Numbered from the stretch's first letter, positions 27,205 to 38,079 are shown. The stretch is 64,000 bases of DNA from Nocardia bovistercoris (GCF_015674855.1 NZ_JADMLG010000005.1:248001-312000), one strand, 5' to 3'. Program-made: numbers and translations. Notes: generated from the sequence alone by a model not told the origin.

Positions 27205-30200
27205 TCACAGCGGTGGTAGATGTGCGACATGGACCATCTCCTGACCTCTGGTCCGTGAGATGAGGATGCCGCGTCCCGGCGGCAGCTTCATCGGACGTAC
27301 ATCACCGATCAATTTGCCCTCGTCACGGGGTCCGCTCATGATCAGGGTATCCACCGAAAGGTTCTTCATACCGCCGAGCACCTGATCGAACAGAGCGCGC
27401 GACACACCACCGGTGCGCCGCGTGACGATCAGATGGAATCCGATGTCCCTTGCCTGCGGCAGGTATTCGATCAAAGGGGTCAGGGGGTTGACACCACCCG
27501 CTACGACCATGTCGTAGTCGTCGACCACCAGGTAGATCTCCGCGCCGGTCCACCAGCTGCGTTCCCGCAACTGCGCCGGGGTGATGTCGGAGGGCGGAAT
27601 TCGCTTGGCCAGGAACCGAGACAGCCCCTTGATCATCTCACCGGAGGTCTGCGACGAGGTGGAGTAGCCGCCGAGGTGATCGCCCTCCACCACGCCGAGC
27701 ATCGTTCGGCGGTAATCGATCAGGATTACCCGCACCTGCTGCGGAGTCGAGTTCTCCACCAGTCCCATGACGATATTGCGCAGCAATGTCGTCTTACCCG
27801 ATTCCACGTCCGCGAAGGCCATGAAGTGCGGTTCCACGGCGAAATCGATGATGAAGGGTTCCAGCTCGTTCTCGCCGAGTCCGACCGCGACGCGGGTCGG
27901 CCCGAGTGTGATCTCGTGTTGCGCGGCGATCTCGTGTATCTCGGCACGGCTGATCAGATGCGGAAGCATACGTACCTCGGGGGCGCGACGCTTGCCGTAG
28001 AGCTGTTCCAGGTGGTTCTTCGCTGTAGCCACGCCCTCGGTCAGGGTTGTCGGATCCGAGATCGAATCGAGGCGCGGCAGCGCGATCAGCATATGCAGCT
28101 CATCGGGGGTCAGACCGCGACCCGGTCGTCCGACCGGCACCAGGGCGGCAGTGCGCCGACCCATTTCGGAGTCGGTCGGATCACCGAGCCGCAACTCGAG
28201 GCGCGTGCCGATCTGATCCTTGACCACGGGACGGATCTCCGCCCACCGCGAGGCCGCGACGATCAGGTGGATACCGTACGAAAGCCCCTGCGTGGCAATC
28301 GCGTTGATGGTCGGCTCGAGGGAGTCGAATTCCTCGCGAATGACGCCCCAGCCATCCACGACGAGGAATACGTCGCCGAACTGATCAGCGGCGAGCGGGT
28401 CGTCCTGCGGCGCCGTGACTCCGTCGATCAAGCGCGCCTCCAGCTGAGCGTACTTGCGGCGCCGGAACTCCGTCATGGATTCGATGCCGAGTTCGGCGAA
28501 GCGTTCCTCTCGTCTGCGCATGAGGGCGGCGAGTTCGGCGATGGTGCGCCGCACGCGGTCGCTGTCCAGACGCCCGGCCACCGAACCGACATGCGGTATC
28601 CCGGACAAGCTGACGAGGCTGCCGCCGCCGAAGTCGAGACAGTAGAACTGCACCTGCTCCGGCGCATGGGTGGCGGCGGCGGCCATCACGATGGTGCGCA
28701 GAGTGGTCGACTTACCCGATTGCGGACCACCTACCACAGCGACATTGCCGAGCGCACCGGCCAATTGAATGGTCAGGACGTCGCGGCGCTGTTCGTAGGG
28801 CTTGTCGATGATCCCGATCGGCATCCACAACTGTCCGTGCCGGTTGACCGGCGAACGCCAATCCGGATCGGGCAGCAGCATATCCACGGTCGGCGAATCG
28901 TCCAGCGGTGGCAGCCATACTTCGTGAGCCGGACGCCCGTGCCCGGTCAGACGCCGCACCACGACCCCCAACAATGTCTCCGGAATACCCTCCACCTCGG
29001 TGTCGGCGACACGGGACGGTGGCGGTGGGAGATCGGGCAGATCCATCCGCGTCGGAAGCCGGGCGCCCGGTGCGGCGTCGGATTCCGATTCACTTCCCGG
29101 CCCCTCGGCGAGCGGGACCGCCGCGGCGGTGAACACCGTCGGCGACTGGCCGCCGAAGACCTTGCCGTCCGCCTGCTGGGTACCGATCGGAGAAACATAG
29201 GAGCCCGAAACGTAGGTCGCGTTGAAGCGCAGCGGGTCGTCGGCATCACTCTTGAGGTATCCCGATCCCGGTACGCCGGGCAGATGATAGGCGTCGGTGA
29301 TGCCGAGGACCGCGCGGGATTCGTTGGCGGAGAAGGTGCGCAGGCCGATCCGATAGGACAGATGCGAGTCGAGTCCGCGCAGCTTGTTCTCCTCCAGTCG
29401 CTGCGAGGCCAGCAGCAGGTGCACGTGCAGCGATCGACCCAACCTGCCGATCATGACGAACAGATCCGCGAAATCCGGCTTCTGGGACAGTAGCTCGGAG
29501 AACTCGTCGACCACGACGAACAGCGCGGGCAGCGGGTCGAGAGCGGCGCCCGCGACGCGGGCCTTCTCGTAGTCGGTCACATTGGCGTAGTTGCCCGCCG
29601 AGCGCAGCAGTTCTTGACGCCGGTTCATCTCACCGGCCAGCGCGTCGCGCATGCGGTCGACCATCGAGAGTTCTTCCTCGAGATTGGTGATGACCGCTGC
29701 CACATGCGGCAGTGGGTCGAGGCCGAGGAAGGTCGCACCACCCTTGAAGTCGACGAGCACCAGATTCAACGCGTCCGGTGAATGGGTCGTGACCAGCGAC
29801 AGCACCAGGGTACGCAGGAACTCCGATTTGCCCGAGCCCGTCGCACCGATGCAGAGTCCGTGCGGACCCATGCCGTTCTCGGCGGACTCCTTGATATCGA
29901 TCTCGACCGGCAACCCGTCGGGAGTGACGCCGATAGGCACCCGCAGCCGTTCGCGCGCCGTTCGTGGCCGCCACACCTTGGCCGGATCGATCTGAGCGGC
30001 ATCGGGGATCTTCAGCAGCGCCATGAGTCCCGGATCGGTCCTGACCTCGTCACCGAGGCTGACGATCTGCGCCGCCGTGGCTATTCGGAAGCGGGCCAAG
30101 CCGCGGGCGACGGTCGCGGCTTCGGCGACGCTGATCTCGTCGGCGGTGGCGAATCTCTCGAGTCCGGTGCCGCTGCGCGCGCTGACCTCGCCACCGCCGA

Positions 30201-31296
30201 CGACCAGTTGCAGCCCGCGGCGGGCGGCGAGTCCGTTGTCGGGGGAGGTGAGATCGAGCACGGTCACCGCGTCCAGCCCGGCTTCGCTGATCAGCCGTTC
30301 GGTGCCACTGACGTAGCCGTCATCGATGACGACGACCAGATGCAGCCGCCCCGGCGTGGCCGCTTGCGGATTCCGCATGAAACGCCCGCGCTCGAGCAGT
30401 TCCGAGGACAGTGCGGTCTCGAACTCGCCGAGAGAGCCGTACACCATTCGGGCCGACCCCATTCCGTCGCGGACGCTCGGATGTTGCAGATGCGGAAGCC
30501 ATTTGGCCCATCCCCACGCGGGCGCGTCCGGATCGGAGCAGACGATCGCGACCGCGACGTGGTCGGGACCGTGGAATGCGGTGAGCTCCAGAATCATCGC
30601 GCGCGTGAGCATCCGCGCCTCGTCGAGACTGCCGCCGATGTTGACAGCGGGGAAAGCTCGCAACGACACCGCGGTGGGCAGTCGATGCACCACCGAATGC
30701 GTACGCACGAACCGCCGCAACGCCACCGTGGAGACCGGCTCCAGATCTTCCAGGGGACCGGTCTCAGGGCGGGCCAGTTTGGTGGCCAATCGGTGACTGC
30801 CCACCCCTACGCGCACGTGTCCGAAGTCGGGATCGGCCGGGCGGCGTTCCCACATGCGTCGGGTGCCGATGACCGATGGCAGATCGACCGGCTCGGGATG
30901 ACTCCAGAGCAAGGCCTCCAACTGCTTGGCTCCGGTGCGCCGTACCTCGTTGCGTACCTGGTCCAGGTAGCGGAAGTAGTCCTTGCGATCCTCGTTGAGC
31001 TCGGCGGGACTCTTGGCGGAGTTGCCCCTGTAGCCCATCATCATGCCGACCATCGACATGAGCATCATCATCGGGAACATCATCATGAACGGATTCGCGA
31101 GCAGATTGCGCCCGAGCATCACCATCATCGCGATCATGCCGACGACCGCCACCACCATGACCACCGGCATGAGTCGCATCAGCAGCGGTGCGGGCAGCGG
31201 GCGCTGTACCTCCGGCGGCGCGTTCAGCGCGACCTCTCCGCCCGGCGCCCGAGGCGGGGCGATCCGCGGTCGACGCACGAAACCTTCGGTTGCCAT
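27205..31296 (-). CDS. eccC: EccC-type T7SS motor ATPase of the second ESX locus
   Basis: This is a complete single-chain EccC of 1363 residues. Two N-terminal transmembrane helices (about residues 38-90) precede a DUF domain and three FtsK-like ATPase domains. Walker A motifs are GATGSGKS near residue 484, GGPQSGKST near residue 860, and ADVESGKTT near residue 1168, where the first P-loop Gly is Ala. The protein is clearly paralogous to EccC4 at the left end. It is the last gene of the eccD-mycP-eccC operon, starting 6 bp after mycP. In ESX-1 this protein is split in two (EccCa/EccCb); here it is fused. I do not assign an ESX number. Confidence 0.94.
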   Translation of the reverse strand: MATEGFVRRPRIAPPRAPGGEVALNAPPEVQRPLPAPLLMRLMPVVMVVAVVGMIAMMVMLGRNLLANPFMMMFPMMMLMSMVGMMMGYRGNSAKSPAELNEDRKDYFRYLDQVRNEVRRTGAKQLEALLWSHPEPVDLPSVIGTRRMWERRPADPDFGHVRVGVGSHRLATKLARPETGPLEDLEPVSTVALRRFVRTHSVVHRLPTAVSLRAFPAVNIGGSLDEARMLTRAMILELTAFHGPDHVAVAIVCSDPDAPAWGWAKWLPHLQHPSVRDGMGSARMVYGSLGEFETALSSELLERGRFMRNPQAATPGRLHLVVVIDDGYVSGTERLISEAGLDAVTVLDLTSPDNGLAARRGLQLVVGGGEVSARSGTGLERFATADEISVAEAATVARGLARFRIATAAQIVSLGDEVRTDPGLMALLKIPDAAQIDPAKVWRPRTARERLRVPIGVTPDGLPVEIDIKESAENGMGPHGLCIGATGSGKSEFLRTLVLSLVTTHSPDALNLVLVDFKGGATFLGLDPLPHVAAVITNLEEELSMVDRMRDALAGEMNRRQELLRSAGNYANVTDYEKARVAGAALDPLPALFVVVDEFSELLSQKPDFADLFVMIGRLGRSLHVHLLLASQRLEENKLRGLDSHLSYRIGLRTFSANESRAVLGITDAYHLPGVPGSGYLKSDADDPLRFNATYVSGSYVSPIGTQQADGKVFGGQSPTVFTAAAVPLAEGPGSESESDAAPGARLPTRMDLPDLPPPPSRVADTEVEGIPETLLGVVVRRLTGHGRPAHEVWLPPLDDSPTVDMLLPDPDWRSPVNRHGQLWMPIGIIDKPYEQRRDVLTIQLAGALGNVAVVGGPQSGKSTTLRTIVMAAAATHAPEQVQFYCLDFGGGSLVSLSGIPHVGSVAGRLDSDRVRRTIAELAALMRRREERFAELGIESMTEFRRRKYAQLEARLIDGVTAPQDDPLAADQFGDVFLVVDGWGVIREEFDSLEPTINAIATQGLSYGIHLIVAASRWAEIRPVVKDQIGTRLELRLGDPTDSEMGRRTAALVPVGRPGRGLTPDELHMLIALPRLDSISDPTTLTEGVATAKNHLEQLYGKRRAPEVRMLPHLISRAEIHEIAAQHEITLGPTRVAVGLGENELEPFIIDFAVEPHFMAFADVESGKTTLLRNIVMGLVENSTPQQVRVILIDYRRTMLGVVEGDHLGGYSTSSQTSGEMIKGLSRFLAKRIPPSDITPAQLRERSWWTGAEIYLVVDDYDMVVAGGVNPLTPLIEYLPQARDIGFHLIVTRRTGGVSRALFDQVLGGMKNLSVDTLIMSGPRDEGKLIGDVRPMKLPPGRGILISRTRGQEMVHVAHLPPL

Positions 31297-31302
31297 GGTC
31301 GG

Positions 31303-32769
31303 TTACCCCTTCACTGTTCCCGGATCCAGTGCTGTGCCCTGTTCGAGCGCGCCGTCCTGATCGAGGTCGACCGAGTCCCCGCGCCGCCGGTCGCGGAACG
31401 GAATCGAGACCGCCGCCGCGATCCCCAATCCGAGCAGGCAGACGATCGACCCGATGGCGGCGATTCGACGCGGCAGTGGATCGGGACCCGGCGGGTGGAC
31501 CGGGTCGGCGATACGGCGCGGAATGTCGGTGTCCGCGGAGACGGGCCGATCGGGCAGCGGCGCGGTGAGCGCGGCGACCGGATCGATCAGACCGTGGCCC
31601 ACACGGTCGTCGCGGCCAGTGCCGGGCGCGTGTGCGGTGCGCTGGATCCGGTCGATCACCTGCTGTGCGGACAGTTCCGGGAACCGGGCGCGGACCAGTG
31701 CGGCCAGTCCGGCCACATAGGGCGTCGCGAAACTGGTGCCCTCGATATCGCGTGGACCGTCGCTGGTCTGCACACTGTCGACGAGTCCGCCGCGTCCTTG
31801 GCCGCTGTCCAGCGACACGATCTGCCTGCCGATGGCCGCGACCCCGATCCACGGACCGTGCAGCGACAACTGCGAGGGTGTGCCGTCGGGATCGATCGAG
31901 GCCACCGACAGCACGTAGGGCTGAAACCATGCCGGGGTGGCCACCGTTTGCACCGAGGACCAGCCGTTGCCCTCGTTCTGCGTCTTACAGGCTCCGTCGC
32001 TCTGGAGATTGCCCGCCGCCGCGACCACGACCACGTTGCGGTCGTGGGCGTATTTCACCGCCGCACCCAAGGCGCCGTCGGCGGTGTCGTACCCCGCCGT
32101 GGTACAGGCGACCTCGGAAATATTCACCACGGTCGCGCCCATATCGACGGCGCGCACTACCGCACCCGCGAGGGTCAGCACATTCCCGTAGCCGGAAGAG
32201 GCGATCTCACCGGGCGCGCCGTCGCCGGCCCGGCGGTCCTTGGCCTCGAAGGCCAGGCTCATCTGCCGGATGCTGAGTATCTCCGCGTCCGGGGCGACAC
32301 CCGCGAACGCGTCACCGAGGGCGGGCTGGGCGGCGATGAGCCCCGCGACGATGGTGCCGTGTCCGTCGCAGTCGAAGGTGCCGTCGGAGTCCGCGACGTA
32401 GTCGCCGCCGGGCTGTAATCGGGGCAGGCGGGGGTGGCGGTTCACCCCGGTGTCGATCACCGCGACCTTCTGACCGGCGCCACGGCTGAACTGCCACGCC
32501 GAGGGCAGGTCGAGCACTTTTTGCGCGGGCGGCGCCTCGGCGGGCGGCGCACCGGAGAGCATGGGTTGGGCGCAGACCGACCGCTGCTCGGTCGGTTCCA
32601 GCGGGGCGGGCCGCCCGCTGATCGCCTGAGCGGCCCCGAGCGCTCCCTGGTCGATGCCGGGAGGCGCGACAGCGGTGGCCGGCGCGGGCCAGCCGAACGC
32701 CACGATGCCGAGAACGACCACGGCGCAGACCGATCCGGTGCGGCGAGGTCGAGCTGCGCGCGCGCTCAC
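31303..32769 (-). CDS. mycP: Mycosin (MycP) subtilisin-like protease of the second ESX locus
   Basis: The 488-residue membrane-anchored subtilase has a signal-type N-terminus, the triad Asp106 (VIDTGVNRH), His137 (DCDGHGTIVAG) and Ser346 (GTSFATP), the oxyanion Asn in VVAAAGN, and a C-terminal transmembrane helix followed by basic residues. The GTG at 32769 overlaps the eccD stop (GTGA), so translation is coupled. It precedes eccC by 6 bp. All catalytic residues are intact. Confidence 0.94.
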   Translation of the reverse strand: MSARAARPRRTGSVCAVVVLGIVAFGWPAPATAVAPPGIDQGALGAAQAISGRPAPLEPTEQRSVCAQPMLSGAPPAEAPPAQKVLDLPSAWQFSRGAGQKVAVIDTGVNRHPRLPRLQPGGDYVADSDGTFDCDGHGTIVAGLIAAQPALGDAFAGVAPDAEILSIRQMSLAFEAKDRRAGDGAPGEIASSGYGNVLTLAGAVVRAVDMGATVVNISEVACTTAGYDTADGALGAAVKYAHDRNVVVVAAAGNLQSDGACKTQNEGNGWSSVQTVATPAWFQPYVLSVASIDPDGTPSQLSLHGPWIGVAAIGRQIVSLDSGQGRGGLVDSVQTSDGPRDIEGTSFATPYVAGLAALVRARFPELSAQQVIDRIQRTAHAPGTGRDDRVGHGLIDPVAALTAPLPDRPVSADTDIPRRIADPVHPPGPDPLPRRIAAIGSIVCLLGLGIAAAVSIPFRDRRRGDSVDLDQDGALEQGTALDPGTVKG

Positions 32770-34346
32770 AGATTCCTGGCCATCCCGTATACGCCCATGA
32801 CCCATAGCACCAGCGGAATCAGGCCGATGATGAGCGCGTATTCGAAGAGCTCGCCGAGGCGCCTGGTGACCGGCGTGATCTCGATATGCGGTCCGATCAC
32901 ACCGAAGAACAGCACCGATACCGCGAAGGCCAGCAGCAAGGCGCCCCCGATCAGCAACCGATCGTGGTCACCGAGAGCGAGTCCGGTGAGCAGTCCGGCG
33001 ACGATGGCCGCACCGCCGAGGATCATCGCGCCCGCCTGCGTCAGATCCGCGAAGGACCGGCCGCGCAGGCACAGAATGATCGCCGAGATCACCGCCAGGG
33101 TGATTCCCTGCCATCGCACGTGACCGAACAGGTCCGCGGTGCCGAGTGCCCCCGCGAACACAGCCACCGTCACACCCGCGATCATGCCGGTCTGATAGAG
33201 GTTGGCCGCGCGTGCCCGCAGTCCGAGTCCGGCGGCCGAGGGCAGCGCGGTGGCGCCGATCGCACCGATCCCCTCGATGGTGGGTCGCGGTTCGTGATCG
33301 GCCGGATCGATGGCCGCGCCCGCGGTGGGCACCGGCGGCACGGGCAGCCGCGCCAGCATCGCCGCCAAGCGGGGTATGGCAGACAGCAACGTGATCGCCA
33401 CGACCAGCACGCCGGCGGCGATCTTCGGTAGCGCCGGTTCCCACACCATCCGGACCAGGGCCGCGATACCGCCGAACAAGGCAATGGTCACCGAGACCGA
33501 ACACAGCACCGCGCCGGTTCCGGTGGCCCGGTACAGCGCCGTCGCGGCCACGAGGGTCACCGAGAAACCCAGCAGCAGATGCGGACTACCCAGATCGCCG
33601 GGGACCGACAGCGTACCGCCTCCGAAGAACAGCAGAACCGAACACAGGCTGATCCAGCCGGCGGCCACCTCGTCGGCGTATCGGCGCGCCGCGATGGCCG
33701 CGGCACCCCCCGCCGCAAGACCCGCACCGATCGCCAGGAACGGTGCCGCCAGTCCGTCGGAGCGACCGCGTTCGATGGCCAGCACGACCAGTGCGAGCAG
33801 CACCGCGACCACCGCGGTGATCAGCCCGGTCCATTTGGCGGCGGTCGGCGACCAGCCGCGGAAGTCGTCGGCGGTGAGCCGCGACACCGCGTCGATGACG
33901 TCATCGAACAACGCGGGCGACTCCTTGGCGCCCACCGAGCGCAACACCAGCAACTCACCGTCGAGTACTTCGGCCTCGGTGAGGCTGCGACTCGGTGCGA
34001 TCGCCTCGCGGCCCAATCTCGCCAGCGTCCAGTGCTCGGCACGCAGCGGGGCGGCGCCGTCCTCGCTCTCGGTGATGTCGGTATCGCGCGATCCGATCAG
34101 GGCGACGAGATCACCGATGAAGGCCGCGATCGGCACCGTCGCGGGCAATCCGACATCCAACTGGGTATTTCCCCCGATGACGGATACTCGGCACAGCTCG
34201 GGTTCGGCGGTTCGCGAACCACCGCTCAAGGGCTCCGTCAATTGCTGAACAACTCCAGTCCATTCCGGAACGACATATTCGTCCGGTTCTCGGATTGCCA
34301 CCTGCCGAACCGAACTCACCTCGCACTCACTCTGGTCGCAACGCAC
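32766..34346 (-). CDS. eccD: EccD-type T7SS membrane channel protein of the second ESX locus
   Basis: The 526-residue product has an N-terminal ubiquitin-like domain (about residues 50-135), then about eleven transmembrane helices and the family linker RLPVPPVPTAG near residue 330. The GTG at 34346 lies 11 nt after a GAGG motif; later GTG codons at 34319 or 34301 are possible. TACATT (34377-34382, minus strand) could be its -10 element. It heads the eccD-mycP-eccC operon and is divergent from eccA. Confidence 0.9.
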   Translation of the reverse strand: MRCDQSECEVSSVRQVAIREPDEYVVPEWTGVVQQLTEPLSGGSRTAEPELCRVSVIGGNTQLDVGLPATVPIAAFIGDLVALIGSRDTDITESEDGAAPLRAEHWTLARLGREAIAPSRSLTEAEVLDGELLVLRSVGAKESPALFDDVIDAVSRLTADDFRGWSPTAAKWTGLITAVVAVLLALVVLAIERGRSDGLAAPFLAIGAGLAAGGAAAIAARRYADEVAAGWISLCSVLLFFGGGTLSVPGDLGSPHLLLGFSVTLVAATALYRATGTGAVLCSVSVTIALFGGIAALVRMVWEPALPKIAAGVLVVAITLLSAIPRLAAMLARLPVPPVPTAGAAIDPADHEPRPTIEGIGAIGATALPSAAGLGLRARAANLYQTGMIAGVTVAVFAGALGTADLFGHVRWQGITLAVISAIILCLRGRSFADLTQAGAMILGGAAIVAGLLTGLALGDHDRLLIGGALLLAFAVSVLFFGVIGPHIEITPVTRRLGELFEYALIIGLIPLVLWVMGVYGMARNL

Positions 34347-34530
34347 ACGCGTTGCAACCTCGCGACCGCGAAATCTAATGTATCCGTACAGACCGTGCGC
34401 ACGCGATCGCTACCCTGGCCTTATGTCAGGCACAGTGCACCGATGCCACAGTTGGCCGGAAGATGAACGCGGGCAACAGCTCCCGTGAACACTTCGAGAC
34501 CATTGACAGACAACTCGGAGACAGGCACCG

Positions 34531-36351
34531 ATGACCGGCAACCGCCAAGCACAGCGCGCCTTCGACGCGGGGATCCTGTCACTGGGTCTGACCGTCGACG
34601 GCCAGGAATCCACCCGTGACCTCGAGTACGCGAAACTGGCCTTCCAGCGTGCGACCGAATGGGATCCGACCATGTGCGATGCCTGGCTCGGCCGGGCCGC
34701 GGCGGGGGAGGTGACCAAGGACGTCCTCTACAACCTCTACAAGACCAGCACGTCCACGCTGTTCCGCGAACAGCGCAGGCTCGGTCTCGCGCCGCGCACA
34801 CTGGCGGGACGGTTCCTGGTCGGCCTGTACATCGACTATCCGCTCGCCAGTTACACCGAGATCTGGCTCGCGCATGCCGCGCAGTTGGTCGCCGATCGGG
34901 AATACGACGAGGCCGAGCGGGTACTCGACGAACTGGCCGCCTACCGCGCCTCCATGCTGTCGGATACCGATCGCGCGATCGACGACCGCATCAGCGCCTA
35001 CATCCGCGCCGTCATGCACTACAACACCCAGCGCTGGTCCGATGTGATGGCCGTGCTCACCGGGTCGGCGGATTGGGACGACCTGTACTTGGCGGCGGGC
35101 GCCAACGTGATGGTCGGTTCGGCCTGTGCGCAACTCGGCCTGTTCGGCGAGGCCATCCGACGGATGGAACAGGCCGAGGCGGGCCCGATCCCGGCCGCAC
35201 GCACCACCGCGATGTTCTGCCGCGGACTGTGTCTGCGTGAGACCGGCAACGAGACCGAGGCACAGGCGCTGTTCGAGAAGGTGTATTCGCAAGCGCCGGA
35301 TTTTGCGGCCAATACCGCGGCCATGCGCGATCGCACCTACCGGATCACCATCACCACCAAGGAATCCATCGACGCGCGCACCGATCGCTGGGATCCGGCG
35401 TCGGCTCCCTCGGCGGAGAAGATGGAACAAGCCGAGAGCGAGGACCGGGCCAAGCGGATTCTCGGCGAGGCCAAGACCGAATTGGATCGCCAGGTCGGAC
35501 TGGATTCGGTGAAGACCCAGGTCGCCAAATTGCAGGCCACCGCCCAATTGGCCAAGATCCGCGCGGAGAAGGGAATGGCCAGCGTGCCGCGCGGCAACCA
35601 CCTGGCTTTCACCGGGCCGCCCGGTACCGGGAAGACCACGATCGCGCGTATCGTCGCCAAGATCTACTGCGGTGTCGGACTTCTCAAGACCGATCGGGTG
35701 GTCGAGGCCAAACGCGTCGACTTCGTGAGCCAGAACCTCGGCGGTACCGCCATCAAGACCGACGCGCTGATCGATACCGCCATGGACGGCGTACTGTTCA
35801 TCGATGAGGCGTACACACTGATCCAGACCGGCCTGTCCGGCGGCGACGCATTCGGCCGCGAAGCAGTGGACACTCTGCTGGCACGCATGGAGAACGACCG
35901 CGACCGACTCGTGGTGATCATCGCGGGCTACGACGGCGAGATCGACCGGCTTCTGGCCTCCAACGACGGCCTCGCTTCCCGCTTCGCCAAACGGCTCCAA
36001 TTCCCTTCCTACACACCGGAGGAACTGGGGCAGATCGGCGGGCTGATCGCGAAGTCGCGTGATTCCGAATTGTCCGAGGACGCACTGCGATTGCTGATCG
36101 AGGCCTGCGGCGGGCTCTACCGTTCCGAACGCACCGATCAGAGCGGGCAGCAGCGGCGCGGCATCGACCTCGCGGGCAACGGCCGTTTCGTGCGCAATGT
36201 GATCGAATCCGCCGAGGAGGAGCGGGAATTCCGGCTCGCCAACGACGAATCGGTCGATTTGAGCAGTGTCGACGAGTCGGTGTTGATGCGGATCGAGGCC
36301 CCGGATATGGAGGCCGCGCTGGTCGGCGTCCTGGGATCGCTCACCACCTGA
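34531..36351 (+). CDS. eccA: EccA-type AAA+ ATPase of the second ESX locus
   Basis: EccA is the cytosolic AAA+ ATPase thought to release the EspG chaperone from its substrates or to prepare them for export. The 606-residue product has N-terminal TPR-like helices (residues 1-270) and a CbbX-like AAA+ domain. Walker A is TGPPGTGKTT near residue 365 and Walker B is VLFIDEAYTL near residue 425, with an arginine-bearing GLASRFAKRL sensor region. Its presence with EspG and PE/PPE-like genes shows that this locus is not a minimal ESX-4. It is transcribed alone, divergent from eccD and convergent with eccB. Confidence 0.95.
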   Translation: MTGNRQAQRAFDAGILSLGLTVDGQESTRDLEYAKLAFQRATEWDPTMCDAWLGRAAAGEVTKDVLYNLYKTSTSTLFREQRRLGLAPRTLAGRFLVGLYIDYPLASYTEIWLAHAAQLVADREYDEAERVLDELAAYRASMLSDTDRAIDDRISAYIRAVMHYNTQRWSDVMAVLTGSADWDDLYLAAGANVMVGSACAQLGLFGEAIRRMEQAEAGPIPAARTTAMFCRGLCLRETGNETEAQALFEKVYSQAPDFAANTAAMRDRTYRITITTKESIDARTDRWDPASAPSAEKMEQAESEDRAKRILGEAKTELDRQVGLDSVKTQVAKLQATAQLAKIRAEKGMASVPRGNHLAFTGPPGTGKTTIARIVAKIYCGVGLLKTDRVVEAKRVDFVSQNLGGTAIKTDALIDTAMDGVLFIDEAYTLIQTGLSGGDAFGREAVDTLLARMENDRDRLVVIIAGYDGEIDRLLASNDGLASRFAKRLQFPSYTPEELGQIGGLIAKSRDSELSEDALRLLIEACGGLYRSERTDQSGQQRRGIDLAGNGRFVRNVIESAEEEREFRLANDESVDLSSVDESVLMRIEAPDMEAALVGVLGSLTT

Positions 36352-36383
36352 TTCGACACCCGTCCGGCGGGTTCGACGACGGT

Positions 36384-37868
36384 CTAGCGGGTGGGCAGGA
36401 CGTCGTGAGCGACCAGGGCGTCCGGTCTGGACAAGGTCGGGCCGGGCACCAGTTGGCCGACGATCGCCCACGGGGCGTGGCGCGGCTTGCCGAGGCCGAG
36501 CACCTCGGCGGTCGCGACATCCGGGATGCCGTAGCGAATACCGTTATCGGCCACGTAGAACAGGCCGTCTCGGCGCGGACTGCCCGGATCGATCCCGGTC
36601 ACCTGCACGAATTCACCGGAGGACGGGGCCAGATAGACTTTGTCCACCCGATCCCCGGAGGCGTCGGCAGTGGCCAGCGCCACCGGTCGCGCCGAATCCG
36701 GCAGCGGCAGTTCGGAACCCGCGAGCACCGTGACCGCGGCCTGATCGTTCGGCACGGTGCCGTCACCGCTCGGATCCGGTTTCGACCAGGCGACACAGGT
36801 CACCGGAGCATCCTCGGCCGTCAACAGTTTCGGCGCGACGGCCGGATAGTGGTCGACCGTCAGTTTGCGCACCACCGAAACATTGCCGAGCACATCCGGC
36901 GGCACCGATTTGATCTGCGCCATACCCTGGGAATTCGCCGTGCGGATAACCGCGGCCGTGAAATCCCCGATCCGCTGCACCCCGTCGGCCAGCACCACGT
37001 ACAGTTCAGGCCGGTCGGCGCCGCCGACCGCCGCGACCGAGATCACCCCGCCCACCGGCACATCCGACAGTCGCCCCGGACCGGGCTGACCGGCCTGCGG
37101 GATCTCCGGCGCGGTCAGCGGCGGGACCGGGGTGAGCGCGCCGAGCAGTCCGGTATTGGCCGGCCGCGCCCGCTGTCCGGTCAGTCCGAGCACGCGCGCC
37201 ATGACGGCGTTGGACGGGTCGACCTCCGCGCGTTTACCGTCGTAGATCAGATAGGTCTTGTCATCGCGGCGCACCAGCTCGGCCTCGTTGCCCGCCACCC
37301 GGCGCACCCGTTCGTCGAGTCGGGTGGTCGCGGCGATCACCGTGGTCTCGACACCGGTGGCAGCCGCGGCACTGCCGCTCTTCGACAGTTGCACGGTCTC
37401 GCACAGCGACCAATCGGAATGCCCGCGCTGCGCCGAACCGGGCAGCGCCGCGGGCGCGCCCGGAATGCCGAGCATTGCCCCGCGCGGCACACTCGCGAGT
37501 TTGCTGTCCTTGACCGAGGTGGGCGCCTCGTTGCTGCCGCTGATCAACCGGGCGGAGGCGAGATTCAGCGCCGGATGCAGCACCCGGTTACCATTGGCGT
37601 CGCCGACCAGGACGTAGAGGGCGCCGCTCTCCTTGCCCATGACGATATCGGCCTTGTCGATCGAGCCCTGCGGCCGTAGGAAAGCCAGGATCGCCGCACC
37701 CGCGATCACGACAATTCCGAGCACCGCCCCGACCAGCAGCGACCGCATTTGCGAACGCATGGGGTCGTGCAGCATCCGCACATCGCGGCGGATCAATGCG
37801 TGGTCGAGCCGCCGCAACAGAAACCGATATCCGTTGACCTGGGCCTTGGTGGTCAGCTGAGTAGGCAC
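36384..37868 (-). CDS. eccB: EccB-type T7SS membrane protein of the second ESX locus
   Basis: The 494-residue product has the EccB signature (QVNGYRFLLRRLDHALIR, RDVRMLHDPMRSQ), one transmembrane helix (about residues 42-64) and a large periplasmic domain rich in family motifs (GVQRIGDF, YVADNGIRYGI). The GTG at 37868 is selected because GGAG lies five bases upstream; the longer frame adds an unrelated N-terminus. It is divergent from eccE, the same arrangement as in the ESX-4 locus. Confidence 0.93.
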   Translation of the reverse strand: MPTQLTTKAQVNGYRFLLRRLDHALIRRDVRMLHDPMRSQMRSLLVGAVLGIVVIAGAAILAFLRPQGSIDKADIVMGKESGALYVLVGDANGNRVLHPALNLASARLISGSNEAPTSVKDSKLASVPRGAMLGIPGAPAALPGSAQRGHSDWSLCETVQLSKSGSAAAATGVETTVIAATTRLDERVRRVAGNEAELVRRDDKTYLIYDGKRAEVDPSNAVMARVLGLTGQRARPANTGLLGALTPVPPLTAPEIPQAGQPGPGRLSDVPVGGVISVAAVGGADRPELYVVLADGVQRIGDFTAAVIRTANSQGMAQIKSVPPDVLGNVSVVRKLTVDHYPAVAPKLLTAEDAPVTCVAWSKPDPSGDGTVPNDQAAVTVLAGSELPLPDSARPVALATADASGDRVDKVYLAPSSGEFVQVTGIDPGSPRRDGLFYVADNGIRYGIPDVATAEVLGLGKPRHAPWAIVGQLVPGPTLSRPDALVAHDVLPTR

Positions 37869-38079
37869 GTGATCTCCATCGAATCGACCGCGTCCGCGGA
37901 CAATCGCGGGGGCGACGGTGGGAATTCGTCCGGGAATCACAGTATCCCGCCGGCAGGCGGTGTCAATCTCGGGAGCGTGAACGACCCGGACCACGAATGA
38001 TCATGCCGCGCGGTACTATCGGCCGGAGGCAGCACGGGCGGACTCCGGCCACCCACCCCTTCGACCCAGGCGAATTGGT

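Noticed and set aside
34353..34530. Iron- or zinc-responsive (IdeR/Zur) box in the eccD/eccA divergent region
   Set aside because: No AT-rich palindrome resembling either box is present there, so an ESX-3-like metal role is not supported.
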